Positions 46,189-61,100 of a DNA stretch of 64,000 bases are shown piece after piece (positions within the stretch are counted from its first letter, which is position 1; each line of letters begins with the position of its first letter). Where the stretch lies: assembly GCA_964019135.1 (NCBI GenBank), contig OZ025256.1:15073911-15137910 (forward strand), given 5' to 3'. The translations under genes were made by a program, and so were the position numbers. Source of the DNA: Arenicola marina (taxonomy: Eukaryota; Annelida; Polychaeta; Arenicolidae). The notes under the pieces were generated by a model. The model searched no databases and was not told the DNA's origin. It saw only the letters and a list, made by a program, of their open reading frames with translations.

Positions 46189-49100
46189 ATGTTCCGTCTC
46201 CAGAAGGCAGCTGTCCTTGTGGACAATGTGACAGGCCAGGTGAGCAAGTGGTCCCACAGGTGCTCCAGGGGACTGAAGAGATCTTCGAACTTCTTCCAGC
46301 AAGCAGAGGAGCCTATCCTTGGTAGACCATACACTGAGGTGACTATTGGTATTCCCAAGGAGACATTCGCCAACGAATGCAGGGTCTCTGTTGTGCCACA
46401 AACTGTCAAGAACCTGAAAAAGAAAGGTTTCAACGTCGTGGTGGAGGAAAATGCCGGTGCCTTGGCCAAATTCACCAATGAAGACTACGCTGCCGCCGGC
46501 GCCGAAGTCAAGGCGACCGCAGATGCTTTCAAATCGGACATTGTCCTGAAAGTCCGACCTCCGAGCGTCGCCGAGGTTGGCCTCCTCCGGCCGGAAAACA
46601 CCCTCTACAGTCTTCTGTATCCGGCTCAGAACAAGGAGCTGGTCGACTTGTTGGCGAAGCAGAAGCACACTGTCTTCGCCATGGACTGTGTGCCGCGTAT
46701 CAGCCGTGCGCAGGTCTTCGACGTCCTCAGCTCTATGTCTAACATCTCCGGCTACAAGGCAGTCATTGAGGCTGCAAACAGCTTCGGCCGATTTTTCACA
46801 GGTAAGTTGTAGATACTGCTTTTTTTTTAGTTTGGCGTTCTGCCTATCTTTCTTCGTGACCTGTGACCTGAAAGAGTTTAATTCAGAAAATTACCCAACT
46901 TTTCAAAATAATGTCCTTCTTTCTCCCATTGTCTACGTATATATATTCTCATGCTGCCAAAAGTGATAGAAAATGCTTGACAGACCTAAATAATTTTCCT
47001 TTAAATATATTCTCGTACCAACACATTTCTTGGATGTTACATCTGTGGTGTACTTGCTTTAACAGGACAGATCACGGCTGCTGGCAAAGTCCCCCCCGCC
47101 AAGGTGTTCGTCATTGGCGCCGGGGTGGCTGGTCTCTCCTCCATCGGCACGGCCAGGAACATGGGCGCCATCGTCCGCGCCTTCGATACCAGGTTGGCCG
47201 CGAAGGAACAGATCATGTCCATGGGCGCTGAGTTTGTCACCGTCGAGATTGAGGTATGAAAAGTGAAAATAAATATATATCAAAGCAACATATTACGAAA
47301 CGTAAATAGTCATAACACTTTCGCCATGTAAGCTTTTATCCACCGGCCATTATATTGATGCAAATAATTTATCCCAACAAATGGTGCCATAATGTTCACA
47401 GTTTTCAAGTTGGTTAGAGTAATTAATGTCCTTCAGCACGCTATGGGATAGCCTCACTAGCTCAATTAGTGAGCAAACTGAGCTGCAGATCAACAGGTTG
47501 TGGGTATGAACCTTCTTGCATCTAACCTTCTTGCATTATCCCGGGTGTTCAGTTTCTTCTTCTAATGTAGGCGAAAGTGGCCTACAACCCCATTTCATTT
47601 GAAAGTCGGTACCTGACAATAAGGCATAATAAGGCAGTTTACGGTATAGTGAAGGGGTGAAGAAGTACACTACTTATTTGTATTACTTTCTATATAATAA
47701 TATACCTTTGACAGGAATCTGGCGAGGGGGCCGGCGGCTACGGCAAAGTCATGTCGGAGGCATACACCAAGGCCCAAATGGAGTTAAACGCCCGACAGTG
47801 TAAGGAAGTGGATATCATCATCAGTACGGCACTCATCCCGGGTCGCAAGGCCCCCATCCTTATCACCAAGGTCAGTGCTCCATACCCCCCCCCCCCCCCC
47901 CCCTTCACTGACTTGCATCCTGAATGCAATATGACAAAGGTAAAGTCGTCCTACTTAAACCGCCAACAAACACTGTCGTATTAATACGTTTGGCACACGT
48001 TTTGCTACAGATTTTTTCATCCCAAAATGTAAATAACATAAATAAAGTGTTATCCGGTCACAAACTGTGGTGGGGTCGTTCTTCCGTTATTAGAGCGAGC
48101 CATTGTTTCACATGGTACTCACGCATACTGTTCTATTTCGTGGGCTCTAACATGGAAGATGTGGGCCCCTGAGGGGGGGGTAGCCATGTCGCGTGTCGAT
48201 TTTAAGAAAAAGGTCCATGTCGCGTGTCGATTTTAAGAAAAAGGTCCATGTCGCGTGTCGATTTTAAGAAAAAGGTCCATGTCGCGTGTCGATTTTAAGA
48301 AAAGGTCCATGTCGCGTGTCGATTTTAAGAAAAGGTCCATGTCGCGTGTCGATTTTAAGAAAAGGTCCATGTCGCGTGTCGATTTTAAGAAAAGGTCCAT
48401 GTCGCGTGTCGTTAAGTCTTATGTCGCATGTCGATTCTGAGACAAGCCCAATGTCGCGTTTACGATTTTAAAAGTCGCCGTGTCGAAAAAGCCCCTCTGG
48501 GCCCCTAAGATGGGCCGTGTGGCAATCAGTTACCCAACTGTCGATCATCATCATCATCATCATCATGAATATCAGGTTTTTATTTAATTCGCCCACTTTA
48601 TTAATATAGAGGTCTGTTTAACGCAACTTTGACTGGCATTGCGTGTGAACAGGAGATGATCGAGAGCATGAAGCCTGGCTCCGTAGTGGTGGACTTGGCT
48701 GCCGAGGCCGGCGGTAACATCGAGACTATCAGACCCGGCGAGAAGTACGTCTACAATGGCGTGACTCACATCGGCTACACGGACTTGCCCAGTCGTCTCG
48801 CAACCACCTCCAGCACGCTCTACTCCAACAACATCACCAAGATGTTGCTTTCATTCACAGGTACGGTACAAAGTGGTTGGAGCTAGAAATTAACATTTAT
48901 GCGACATTTGTCGCCGTGGGGCTAAACATTGGAGACACTAGGTGTTTAGGATGAGACGCTGAAGATTAAGGTATTCGTGAAGACAATAAACCCTTTAGAT
49001 TTTAATTTTGGTTCAGGATCAAGAAAACCTTTTTTTAACATTTCGGAGTAGGTTCGCATAGACATCGTTTTAGAATGTAATAATATTGGGTAAATTTGCG

Positions 49101-52100
49101 GAGGGACGAACTGGTAATTTTTAGATGAGACACCTTAATTATACGAGATATGAGGAACATGAGATGATTTTAGTCATTTTTTTTTAAGTAAGTTATGCGC
49201 GACTCTTCAACACTTGAGCTTGTATTTTTTCTGTATATTTTCAACCGTTGTATTTTTTTTATTTTTGTAGGTACGAAGGACCATTACTACACCAGTATGG
49301 AAGATGAAGTGGCTCGCGGCGCCATCATCCTTAAGGAAGTAAGTGGCGCTAGTTCCCATTAATTCATCCAAGTTGAGCTGTAAAGTCATTTCAAAAGCTT
49401 CGCGGATCGGTGGCTCGAGCCTGCTGTGGCCATGTCTGTGTGGTCGCAAGATAAAGATCCCGTGTCCTTCTTTGCAAAGAGTACGGAGTTACCCAGGGCG
49501 CTTGGCTCCGCTCTTCCCTTCCTTCCCCGACTGATGCGATAACGTCCTGAATATACAATCAACTAATCAAAAGCTTCACATACCGATATGCACAGCGTGG
49601 TGGTCTGTGAGTGTCTGTTTTGCATATCGTCATTCTAATTTAGCCAAGTGATCCATGGCCTGGAGTAATCCCTGTGTGCCTGATGGAGACAAATTAAATC
49701 ATTTGTTTCCTGGGTATATTTGTCCAGGTCGTAGGTTACAAGTGTAATCCAATGCTGAACCTATATACATCAATAAATGTATGCACATTTATGCAAGAAT
49801 GTCAAGTTGAAGGGTCTTTGTGTCTCAAAAGCAACCATCAACATCTGACACCGCACAGTCCGTGACCCAAAGGAGTCGGTGTGACAATAAATACTTGGGT
49901 TTAAGTAAATGAATTCGCTCCTTTTACTTGGAACAATATGCGTTTTTTACTTGTTGCTTTGTTAAATTTAAACCTTGTTTTGCTTGCAGGGTGAGATGAT
50001 GTGGCCTGCGCCCCAGGTGGTGGACCCCTCCCCGCCCCCCGTCAAGAGCGTCACCCCCGCCGCCGCCGCGGAGGTGGTCGCACCAAACTACTTTAACGAC
50101 ACCCTGAAGGACTCTTTCATGTACACCGCTGGACTCACCACCGTCCTCGGTAGGTGGAGTGCGAGATTGGGTAACCTGCTCACTGAGGGTGCCTAGTCTC
50201 TAGTCTTTTTCATTGAATCTTTCAGAAGGGCCTAACTTGTACATTGTTGTACATCAGGTTTAGCCCTGCTCTCGCCCTCATTTTCGGCGCCGTATTGTAC
50301 TGCGCTGTGTGCCCTGGTGGCTATCGCTGTGTGCCCTGGTGGCTATCGCTGTGTGCCCTGGTGGCTATCGCTGTGTGCCCTGGTGGCTATCGCTGTGCAC
50401 CCTGGTGGCTATCGCTGTGCACCCTGGTGGCTATCGCTGTGTGCCCTGGTGGCTATCGCTGTGTGCCCTGGTGGCTATCGCTGTGTGCCCTGGTGGCTAT
50501 CGCTGTGTGCCCTGGTGGCTATCGCTGTGCACCCTGGTGGCTATCGCTGTGTTCCCTGGTGGCTATCGCTGTGTGCCCTGGTGGCTATCGCTGTGTGCCC
50601 TGGTGGCTATCGCTGTGTGCCCTGGTGGCTATCGCTGTGTGCCCTGGTGGCTATCGCTGTGTACCCTGGTGGCTATCGCTGTGTGCCCTGGTGGCTATCG
50701 CTGTGTGCACTGGTGGCTATCGCTGTGCGCCCTGGTGGCTATCGCTGTGTGCCTTGGTGGCTATCGCTGTGTGCCCTGGTGGCTATCGCTGTGTGTCCTG
50801 GTGGCTATCGCTGTGTACCCTGGTGGCTATCGTGTTGCAAATTGTTCGGTCGTTCCTGGGTACCTTGCTTAAATAAAGGTCAAAGCTTGTGATAACTTCC
50901 ACACAATTATTTAATGAATGCATTTTATAGAATTAATTAATCTGATGCGAATTGTATTCATGAAATTACGGTCGTGTTATTTAACGAAGATGAGGCATGA
51001 AGATGATTAATAGGTTTCTTTGGTTTGCAGGACTCGGGTGCGCGTCTCCCAGCCCTGCCTTCGCTACCATGGTAACGACATTCGGTCTGTCTGGCATTGT
51101 GGGTAAGTCAAGTCATGAACCTGTTTCTGCATTCGTAAAGCCCCTAGCTGCTATTTTCCAACCTGTGTGTTATACCAGTGATGGTGATAACATGGTAATG
51201 ACCTGTCATGTTCTGTCTATCCGACCTCCACCGGTCTTGCAACAGGATTATACGCTTTTTACATTATACAGTTTTTGCATTATACAGTTTATTACAATAT
51301 CCATTTTTTTTGGACATTATACAGTTTTTTTTATACATAACTGGGATATATATAATTGCCTGCCTATCTATCTGCCATTATGAAAATATCGTTTTATAAT
51401 CCGTATTACCTTCACCGCGCACATGATGTAATATTCCTCGATGCTGCCTTGCTTTTGGCATACATTGAGCATCCGCCACGCTGCTCTCTAATTAACCCTG
51501 CAGTCCACACAAGCGGCCTGAGAGCCCCGATTCATTTTCTTTCCCTTTTCATTATTTTCATGCCAGGTTACCACACGGTTTGGGGCGTGACCCCCGCCCT
51601 GCACTCACCCCTGATGTCCGTCACCAACGCGATCTCCGGCATCACGGCGGTGGGGGGTCTGCTGCTGATGGGCGGCGGCTACTACCCCACGGACACCGTG
51701 CAGACGCTGGCCGCCCTCGCCGCTTTCATCTCCTCCATCAACATCGGCGGCGGCTTCACCGTCACCCAGCGCATGTTGGACATGTTCAAGCGTCCAGGTG
51801 AGCGATAATGGAGGCTTGGGGGGAGACCGGTATTGGAGCTATGGGGTATGATCTAGCGGCGGCTAGGTGAGCGATAATTGATGGATTGGGGTGATGATTA
51901 ATGGGGCTGTTGGGTATGTTTCAGCGGCCAGATGAGCGATAATGGATGTATTGGGGTGATGAGTAATGGGGCTGTTGGGTATGCTTCAGCGGCCAGGTGA
52001 GCGATAATGGATGTATTGGGGTGATGAGTAATGGGGCTGTTGGGTATGTTTCAGCGGCCAGGTGAGCGATAATGGAAGGGAGGGGGTGACCAGTATTGGG

Positions 52101-55100
52101 TCCGTTGGATATGTTCTAGCGGCCGGGTGAGCGATAATTGAAGGACTGGAGGGGTGATGCGTATTGGGTCCGTTTGGTAAGTTTCAGCGGCCAGGTGAGC
52201 GATAATGGAGGGATGGGGGTGAGCAAGTTTGGGCCGTTGGGTATGTTCCAGCGGCCAGGTGAGGTGAACGATAATGGAGGCGCGTTGTGCGACCTAGGAG
52301 TGTCCGACTGACTCCTGGCTGACGTCATGGAGTGTCAGCGACGTCACTAGAGGGTCACTAGAGGGTCAGAGAGGGGAAGACAGAAGTGACGTGTGTTGTC
52401 GGGATAATGTGACCTCAATTGTTGTTGCTGATGTCTCGCGGCTGTCGCATGCACGTCGGGGACGGACGTGAGTGACGTCATGGGTGGTCCCGTTCTTAGA
52501 GACTTGGGGGAACTCCACTTGGGGACGTGACGCCATGGGTGGTCCCGTTCTTAGAGACTTGGGCCAACAATGTGGAATGAACCTCGAGTAGTATCGAAAA
52601 ATAAAATATTACCTTGCCTTCTGTTTTTGACCTTCAGATGACCCCCCTGAGCACATGTACCTGTACGGTATCCCCGCCGGAACGTTCCTGACAGGCTACG
52701 GGTTCGCCGCCTTCGGCAACTACCCCGACATCCACCAGATGACGTACCTGGCTGCCGGCCTCTGCTGTGTGGGCGCGCTCACCGGCCTGTCCTCGCAGAA
52801 AACCAGCAGGATCGGTGAGTGACAGAACGTGATCGATACTCCTAACAGACACGTTTGAAGTTTAACGAATACAGTATCATGCACAAGCGAAACTTCTAAC
52901 AGGCCCGTTTGAAGCTTAAAAAGGACAGTATCATGCACAAACAACAGTCTGTAAACAAAAGCGAATTCCACTTTTATCACCAGTGTTTTTCATCACGCTG
53001 ACCTTCAGCCTTGAATCCTGTACCATCATCAGTCCTTTGGCGGAGGTTCGGTTGGCTTCGACGCACTGACTTCTCTAATCGGCTACATTATGAGAAAACC
53101 AATCAACTACAAATATCATTCAATTTAATACTCCTACATAAATGTGCAAAATTCTATGGATGTATAAGTTATAAAGTTAAAAGTTAATCGGATACTAATT
53201 TTTTTTAGATGATATCTTGTCTGAGTGGGAACGAATGCAATGTTGTCCATGCATCCGGACGCTGTATCAGAAATGGTTGAAACTTACACATTTGCTCTTC
53301 ACGGCGGAGACTCGCAAGGAGGGGGGGGGGGGGCACGCCTCGACCCCGGGATACAATTGCGGATATATTTAGAAACTAAATATTTGATATAGATATACAT
53401 CAAGAAATGTTTATTCTTTTTCTGATATTTGTGTCCAGAAATGCGATGACAGACGGACTTATCCCCTTACAGGTAACGTGCTGGGTATGATTGGCGTGTC
53501 GACCGGTGTGGCGGCTACCCTGGGGCTGCTGAAACCCAATGTAGAGCTCTTCACCCAGATGGTGGCCTGCATGGGCACAGGTAAGAAGTCTGTCTGTCTA
53601 TCTGTCTGAAATCATAATTGCAATAACTTTGTAAACAGCCATCGAAACGCTATTTTTAAATGTCGTATTAAAGCGGGTGTCAAACCTAATTTAATCGCCA
53701 TCTGCACCGAAAGTTCACATCTTAAAATTAAATTGGCGAGTGCTAACGCTTCGTTTCGGCAGACTAGTAAGGAGAAAAAAATTAAGGCAACCCGCCCCCA
53801 GCAATGTCAAGCAGAGCGCCATTTTGCCGTGAGCAGTGACCCGTATTGTGACTATTCATGTGGCACCGCCTTATGCTATCACTCGCAGAGAGAGAGATCA
53901 GGGCCGCGATTTACAGATGAACAGCGGCAGTTCCAATCCGCGCAGTAGACCATGATCTTAGTGTTTCATGGAAAAGTACCATCCAAACAAATTGATATAC
54001 GTCTTGCGACGATTGATTCCGCAACAATGCCATGCTTGGAGTTAGAATCGCAGCTCTTTATAGTAGCGATGATCACGCGTAATTTCCGGTTTGAATAAAT
54101 TAGCGTATCGCCTGATTGGTCAATCGCGGACACACCTCCAAAAAGGGCTGCCACCTGGGTAGGCGGCGAAATCGTGCCCGGCGGTCACTTCTAAATTTTA
54201 TTGTGAGCTATAGATAGGACGACAAATTCTGTAATTGGAAGATAGACTATTGGGTATTATATGAATCGGTAAAACAGCGTTAGAGGCCAGGCTGGCGGTT
54301 CCCTTTAACAGTAATTGTAATTTCTTATCATTTAATCGTGTCCCGAGAGGTTTCTAGTTTGACTCAATTTAGCTTTTATGGTATGCACAAATATGGCCTA
54401 AAACATGTAACATTTGATGTTATTGTGTACAGGGAAATGTCTTTATGGGGCCAATTCAGATTTGATGTCCGTAAAATGATGCCTGAAACAAGCAACAGTT
54501 TCATTTCACTGTGTCCCCGGGAGATTGTTTTGCTTGACTCCATCCAGCCTTCACAATGTCCACAACATCCTAACACAATCGCCCCCACTTGCCTCCCCTC
54601 ATACATATGTTTGTATAGATCAATTCGTTAATATTTTCTCTCTATTTGTTTCTGTTTCTTTTTCTTTTGTTTTTCTTTCGTACACTTGTCTCAATAATTA
54701 GATCAAAGTTCCAGGCGACCCTGACGATAGCGGCCCAGGATTGCCTAAGTTTGGGTCACCTTTACCATGTGTGTCTAGTTTGTGGTTTCTCTCCCTGTAT
54801 AAAACACATCATTTTGGGAACGACAGCTTCAGTTTTGCTACACCGCGATTTTTGTTACACACGTGGTGAAAATAAACGCACATTACTTTGACTTGACTTG
54901 CCTTCCCTCCGCTCTGCTCACCAGGCGGTCTGCTCGGCACGGTCATGGCCAAGCGGCTCGAGGTTACGGATCTTCCCCAGATGGTGGCGCTCTTCCACAG
55001 CCTGGTGGGCGCCGCCGCAGTCATCACGTGTGTCGCCAACCACCTGGCGGAGCAGGCCCACTTCGCCACCGACCCGGCCGTCGCCGTCCTCAAGACGTCC

Positions 55101-58100
55101 CTCTTCCTCGGCACCTACATCGGCGGCGTCACCTTCACAGGGTCGCTGGTCGCCTTCGGCAAGCTGCAAGGTACGTCGGCCATTGGGTACTTGTTTGTGT
55201 TCTAGTAAACGCACAAGTAGGTGTTCCCGAGTGTGTACTTTTGGAATGTATTCGAGGACAAGTATGCTTATACAAGTATATTTACCCCGTGATGCAAATA
55301 TGTGTGCCCCAAAATACAAATAGGTTTGCGCCTTAGTACCAAGATATTTGACACAACGTACAAATATGTCTGCCCCCAAAGCACGAAGATATTTGCTCCA
55401 AAGCACGAAGACATTTGCCCCAAGTACAAATATGTTTGCCCCAGAAATATCTATGTAACTATATAACTATGTATCAGTCAGTTGCCAATTATGGTAATAG
55501 TTATCCCTCCTTAATTTGGCGAATTAAGATTAAATGGTGTGTTTCTCTTTATCCCTATTCTGGGGCTAAGTAAAAGATGAGCAAGTATGAGCGGTCTATC
55601 TGTTTGTCTCCCCCCCCCCCCCCCCACCACCACCACCCAGGCCTGCTCAGCTCCTCCCCGCTACTGTTGCCCGGCCGCCACGCCCTGAACGCCAGCTTGA
55701 TGCTGGGTAACGTGGGCGCCATGGGCACCTACATGATGACCAACGACCCCACGATCGGTATGGCCATGCTGGGCACCACCACCGTGCTGTCCTCAGTCAT
55801 GGGGCTCACCCTGACCGCCGCCATCGGAGGCGCCGACATGCCCGTCGTCATCACCGTGCTCAACAGCTACTCCGGATGGGCGCTGTGCGCCGAGGGCTTC
55901 ATGCTCAACAACAACCTGATGACCGTGGTGGGGGCCCTCATCGGATCCTCCGGAGCCATCCTGTCCTACATCATGTGCAAGGTGAGTCCGGGTTTAAGCC
56001 GTCCGGAGCCATCCTGTCCTACATCATGTGCAAGGTGAGTCCGGGTTTAAGCCGTCCGGAGCCATCCTGTCCTACATCATGTGCAAGGTGAGTCCGGGTG
56101 TAAGGCGTCCGGAGCCATCCTGTCCTACATCATGTGCAAGGTGAGTCTGGGTGTAAGCCGTCCGGAGCCATCCTGTCCTACATCATGTGCAAGGTGAGTC
56201 CGGGTTTAAGCCGTCCGGAGCCATCCTGTCCTACATCATGTGCAAGGTGAGTCCGGGTTTAAGCCCTCCGGAGCCATCCTGTCCTACATCATTTGCAAGG
56301 TGAGTCCGGGTTTAAGCCGTCCGGAGCCATCCTGTCCTACATCATGTGCAAGGTGAGTCTGGGTGTAAGCCGTCCGGAGCCATCTTGTCCTACATCATGT
56401 GCAAGGTGAGTCCGGGTTTAAGCCGTCCGGAGCCATCCTGTCCTACATCATGTGCAAGGTGATTCCGGGTTTAAGCCGTCTGGAGCCATCCTGTCCTACA
56501 TCATGTGCAAGGTGAGTCTGAGTTTAAGTCTGCGACTGAGACTGAGACTAAAACACCAATTAATTTTTATATTTTATTTTTTTATTATCTGAAAAATGCA
56601 ACATCGAGTACAGTAACAATGTACCTTGCACATTATATAAGTTTTATCCCGATCACAAATAGACATTTCTCGGTAAAGCATCACGGAAAATCATAACTTC
56701 TTCTCGTACCCCACCCCCATCCCCGCAGGCCATGAACCGATCCCTGCCCAACGTGATCCTGGGCGGCTACGGCACGTCGAGCACGGGGACTGGCGAGGCC
56801 ATGAAGATCACCGGCACCCACAAGGAGATCTACCCCGATGAGACCGTCAACGAGATGGTGGACGCCCAGAACATCATGATCGTGCCGGGCTACGGCCTGT
56901 GTGTGGCCAAGGCCCAGTACCCCATCGCCGAGCTCGTCACGCTGCTCCGCTCCAAGGGCAAGAACGTCCGCTTCGGCATCCACCCCGTGGCCGGTAAGGA
57001 GGGTGTAAAGTCATTCAATGTGGTGTGGGGTAGCTTTGAAGAAAACATGAAATTAAACAATACTAGAAAACAATTTGATGTTAAGGAGGGTGTAGAGTCA
57101 TTCAATGTGGTGTGGTGTAGCTTTGAAGAAAGCATTAAATTAAACAATACTAGAAAACAATTTGATGTTAAGGAGGGTGTACAGTCATTCAATGTGGTGT
57201 GGGGTAGCTTTGAAGAAAATATTTTATTAAACAATACTAGAAAACAATTTGATGTTAAGGAGGGTGTAAAGTCATTCAATGTGGTGTAGGGTAGCTCTGA
57301 AGAAAATATTTTATTAAACAATACTAGAAAACAATTTGATGTTAAGGAGGGTGTAAAGTCATTCAATGTGGTATGGTGTAGCTCTGAAGAAAATATTTTA
57401 TTAAACAATACTAGAAAACAATTTGATGTTAAGGAGGGTGTAAAGTCATTCAATGTGGTGTAGGGTAGCTCTGAAGAAAATATTTTATTAAACAATACTA
57501 GAAAACAATTTGATGTTAAGGAAGGTGTAAAGTCATTCAATGTGGTATGGTGTAGCTCTGAAGAAAATATTTTATTAAACAATACTAGAAAACAATTTGA
57601 TGTTAAGGAGGGTGTAGAGTCATTCAATGTGGTGTGGTGTAGCTTTGAAGAAAACATTAAATTAAACAATACTAGAAAACAATTTGATGTTAAGGAGGGT
57701 GTACAGTCATTCAATGTGGTGTGGGGTAGCTCTGAAGAAAATATTTTATTAAACAATACTAGAAAACAATTTGATGTTAAGGAGGGTGTAGAGTCATTCA
57801 ATGTGGTGTGGTGTAGCTTTGAAGAAAACATTAAATTAAACAATACTAGAAAACAATTTGATGTTAAGGAGGGTGTACAGTCATTCAATGTGGTGTGGGG
57901 TAGCTCAGAAGAAAATATTTTATTAAACAATACTAGAAAACAATTTGATGTTAAGGAGGGTGTAAAGTCATTCAATGTGGTATGGTGTAGCTTTGAAGAA
58001 AACATTAAATTAAACATAACTAGAAAACAATTTGATGTTAAGGAGGGTGTAAAGTCATTCAATGTGGTATGGTGTAGCTTTGAAGAAAACATTAAATTAA

Positions 58101-61100
58101 ACAATTTTCTTGTTTTACAACCATTCACATTCTAGAAAACAATTTCCTATTTTACAAGCAACAAACTTCTGGAAATAATTTCCTATTTTTCAACTCCCCC
58201 CAAAAAAGTATTGAAAAAAACATATCTACTGACTCTGGTCACTGTCAGGCAAGATGTAAACACACAAAAAAAAAAAAAAATTTATAGAAAATCATGACTA
58301 GTTTAAATCTACCTAAAATACGCACACATTTCATAAATAAATTGCGTGTGAAGTTTCACCATTGTCCCGGCGGGGGTATCCTGCCCAAACTTACCTAAAA
58401 TCGACCAAAAGACTGACATTTGATTTGTTTTAACCCCGCCCCCCCCCGCCCAGGACGCATGCCGGGTCAGCTGAACGTGCTGCTGGCTGAGGCGGGCGTG
58501 CCCTACGACATCGTGCACGAGATGGACGAGATTAACGACGAGATGCCCGAGATCGACTTGACGCTCGTCATCGGCGCCAACGACACCGTCAACTCGGCGG
58601 CCGAGGAGGATCCCAACTCCATCATCGCCGGCATGCCCGTCATTCGGGTGTGGCTGTCCCGCCAGGTCAGTGCCGCCACCCCCACCTACACCCCCTCAGT
58701 CCCTGTCTCTAAGCTATCATCGCCGGCATGCCCGTCATCCGGGTGTGGCTGTCCCGCCGGGTCAGTGCCACCACCCCCACCTACACCCCCTCAGTCCCTG
58801 TCTCTAAGCTATCATCGCCGGCATGCCCGTCATCCGGGTGTGGCTGTCCCGCCGGGTCAGTGCCGCCACCCCCACCTACACCCCCTCAGTCCCTGTCTCT
58901 AAGCAATCATCGCCGGCATGCCCGTCATCCGGGTGTGGCTGTCCCGCCAGGTCAGTGCCGCCACCCCCACCTACACCCCCTCAGTCCCTGTCTCTAAGCT
59001 ATCATCGCCGGCATGCCCGTCATCCGGGTGTGGCTGTCCCGCCAGGTCAGTGCCGCCACCCCCACCTACACCCCCTCAGTCCCTGTCTCTAAGCTATCAT
59101 CGCCGGCATGCCCGTCATCCGGGTGTGGCTGTCCCGCCAGGTCAGTGCCGCCACCCCCACCTACACCCCCTCAGTCCCTGTCTCTAAGCTATCATCGCCG
59201 GCATGCCCGTCATCCGGGTGTGGCTGTCCCGCCGGGTCAGTGCCGCCACCACCACCTACACCCCGTCAGTCCCTGTCTCTAAGCTATCATCGCCGGCATG
59301 CCCGTCATCCGGGTGTGGCTGTCCCGCCGGGTCAGTGCCGCCACCCCCACCTACACCCCCTCAGTCCCTGTCTCTAAGCTATCATCGCCGGCATGCCCGT
59401 CATCCGGGTGTGGCTGTCCCGCCGGGTCAGTGCCGCCACCCCCACCTACACCCCCTCAGTCCCTGTCTCTAAGCTATCATCGCCGGCATGCCCGTCATCC
59501 GGCTGTGGCTGTCCCGCCGGGTCAGTGCCGCCACCCCCACCTACACCCCATCAGTCCCTGTCTCTAAGCTATCATCGCCGGCATGCCCGTCATCCGGGTG
59601 TGGCTGTCCCGCCGGGTCAGTGCCGCCACCCCCACCTACACCCCCTCAGTCCCTGTCTCTAAGCTATCATCGCCGGCATGCCCGTCATCCGGGTGTGGCT
59701 GTCCCGCCGGGTCAGTGCCGCCACCCCCACCTACACCCCCTCAGTCCCTGTCTCTAAGCTATCATCGCCGGCATGCCCGTCATCCGGGTGTGGCTGTCCC
59801 GCCGGGTCAGTGCCGCCACCCCAACCTACACCCCCTCAGTCCCTGTCTCTAAGCTATCATCGCCGGCATGCCCGTCATCCGGCTGTGGCTGTCCCGCCGG
59901 GTCAGTGCCGCCACCCCCACCTACACCCCATCAGTCCCTGTCTCTAAGCTATCATCGCCGGCATGCCCGTCATCCGGGTGTGGCTGTCCCGCCGGGTCAG
60001 TGCCGCCACCCCCACCTACACCCCATCAGTCCCTGTCTCTAAGCTATCATCGCCGGCATGCCCGTCATCCGGGTGTGGCTGTCCCGCCAGGTCAGTGCCG
60101 CCACCCCCACCTACACCCCCTCAGTCCCTGTCTCTAAGCAATCATCGCCGGCATGCCCGTCATCCGGGTGTGGCTGTCCCGCCAGGTCAGTGCCGCCACC
60201 CCCACCTACACCCCCTCAGTCCCTGTCTCTAAGCTATCATCGCCGGCATGCCCGTCATCCGGGTGTGGCTGTCCCGCCGGGTCAGTGCCGCCACCCCCAC
60301 CTACACCCCCTCAGTCCCTGTCTCTAAGCTATCATCGCCGGCATGCCCGTCATCCGGGTGTGGCTGTCCCGCCAGGTCAGTGCCGCCACCCCCACCTACA
60401 CCCCCTCAGTCCCTGTCTCTAAGCTATCATCGCCGGCATGCCCGTCATCCGGGTGTGGCTGTCCCGCCGGGTCAGTGCCGCCACCCCCACCTACACCCCC
60501 TCAGTCCCTGTCTCTAAGCTATCATCGCCGGCATGCCCGTCATCCGGGTGTGGCTGTCCCGCCAGGTCAGTGCCGCCACCCCCACCTACACCCCCTCAGT
60601 CCCTGTCTCTAAGCTATCATCGCCGGCATGCCCGTCATCCGGGTGTGGCTGTCCCGCCAGGTCAGTGCCGCCACCCCCACCTACACCCTCTCAGTCCCTG
60701 TCTCTAAGCTATCATCGCCGACATGCCCGTCATCCGGGTGTGGCTGTCCCGCCAGGTCAGTGCCACCACCCCCACCTACACCCCCTCAGTCCCTGTCTCT
60801 AAGCTATCATCGCCGGCATGCCCGTCATCCGGGTGTGGCTGTCCCGCCGGGTCAGTGCCGCCACCACCACCTACACCCCCTCAGTCCCTGTCTCTAAGCT
60901 ATCATCGCCGGCATGCCCGTCATCCGGGTGTGGCTGTCCCGCCGGGTCAGTGCCGCCACCACCACCTACACCCCCTCAGTCCCTGTCTCTAAGCTATCAT
61001 CGCCGGCATGCCCGTCATCCGGGTGTGGCTGTCCCGCCGGGTCAGTGCCGCCACCACCACCTACACCCCCTCAGTCCCTGTCTCTAAGCTATCATCGCCG

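Noticed and set aside
50244-50892. Three overlapping plus frames of 187-210 codons rich in Trp, Leu, Val and Ala that look like membrane protein
   Set aside because: All three frames give the same 22-residue cycle because the 22-bp unit lacks stops. This is an artefact in NNT intron 6.
53640-54320. Possible inverted ends ttaaagcgggtgtc and ccctttaaca
   Set aside because: The match stops after about 15 bases, too weak to call a transposon.
56890-58128. A 412-codon minus-strand frame
   Set aside because: It reads through the antisense of NNT exon 13 and the 87-bp array (29 codons per unit); there is no independent evidence of a gene.
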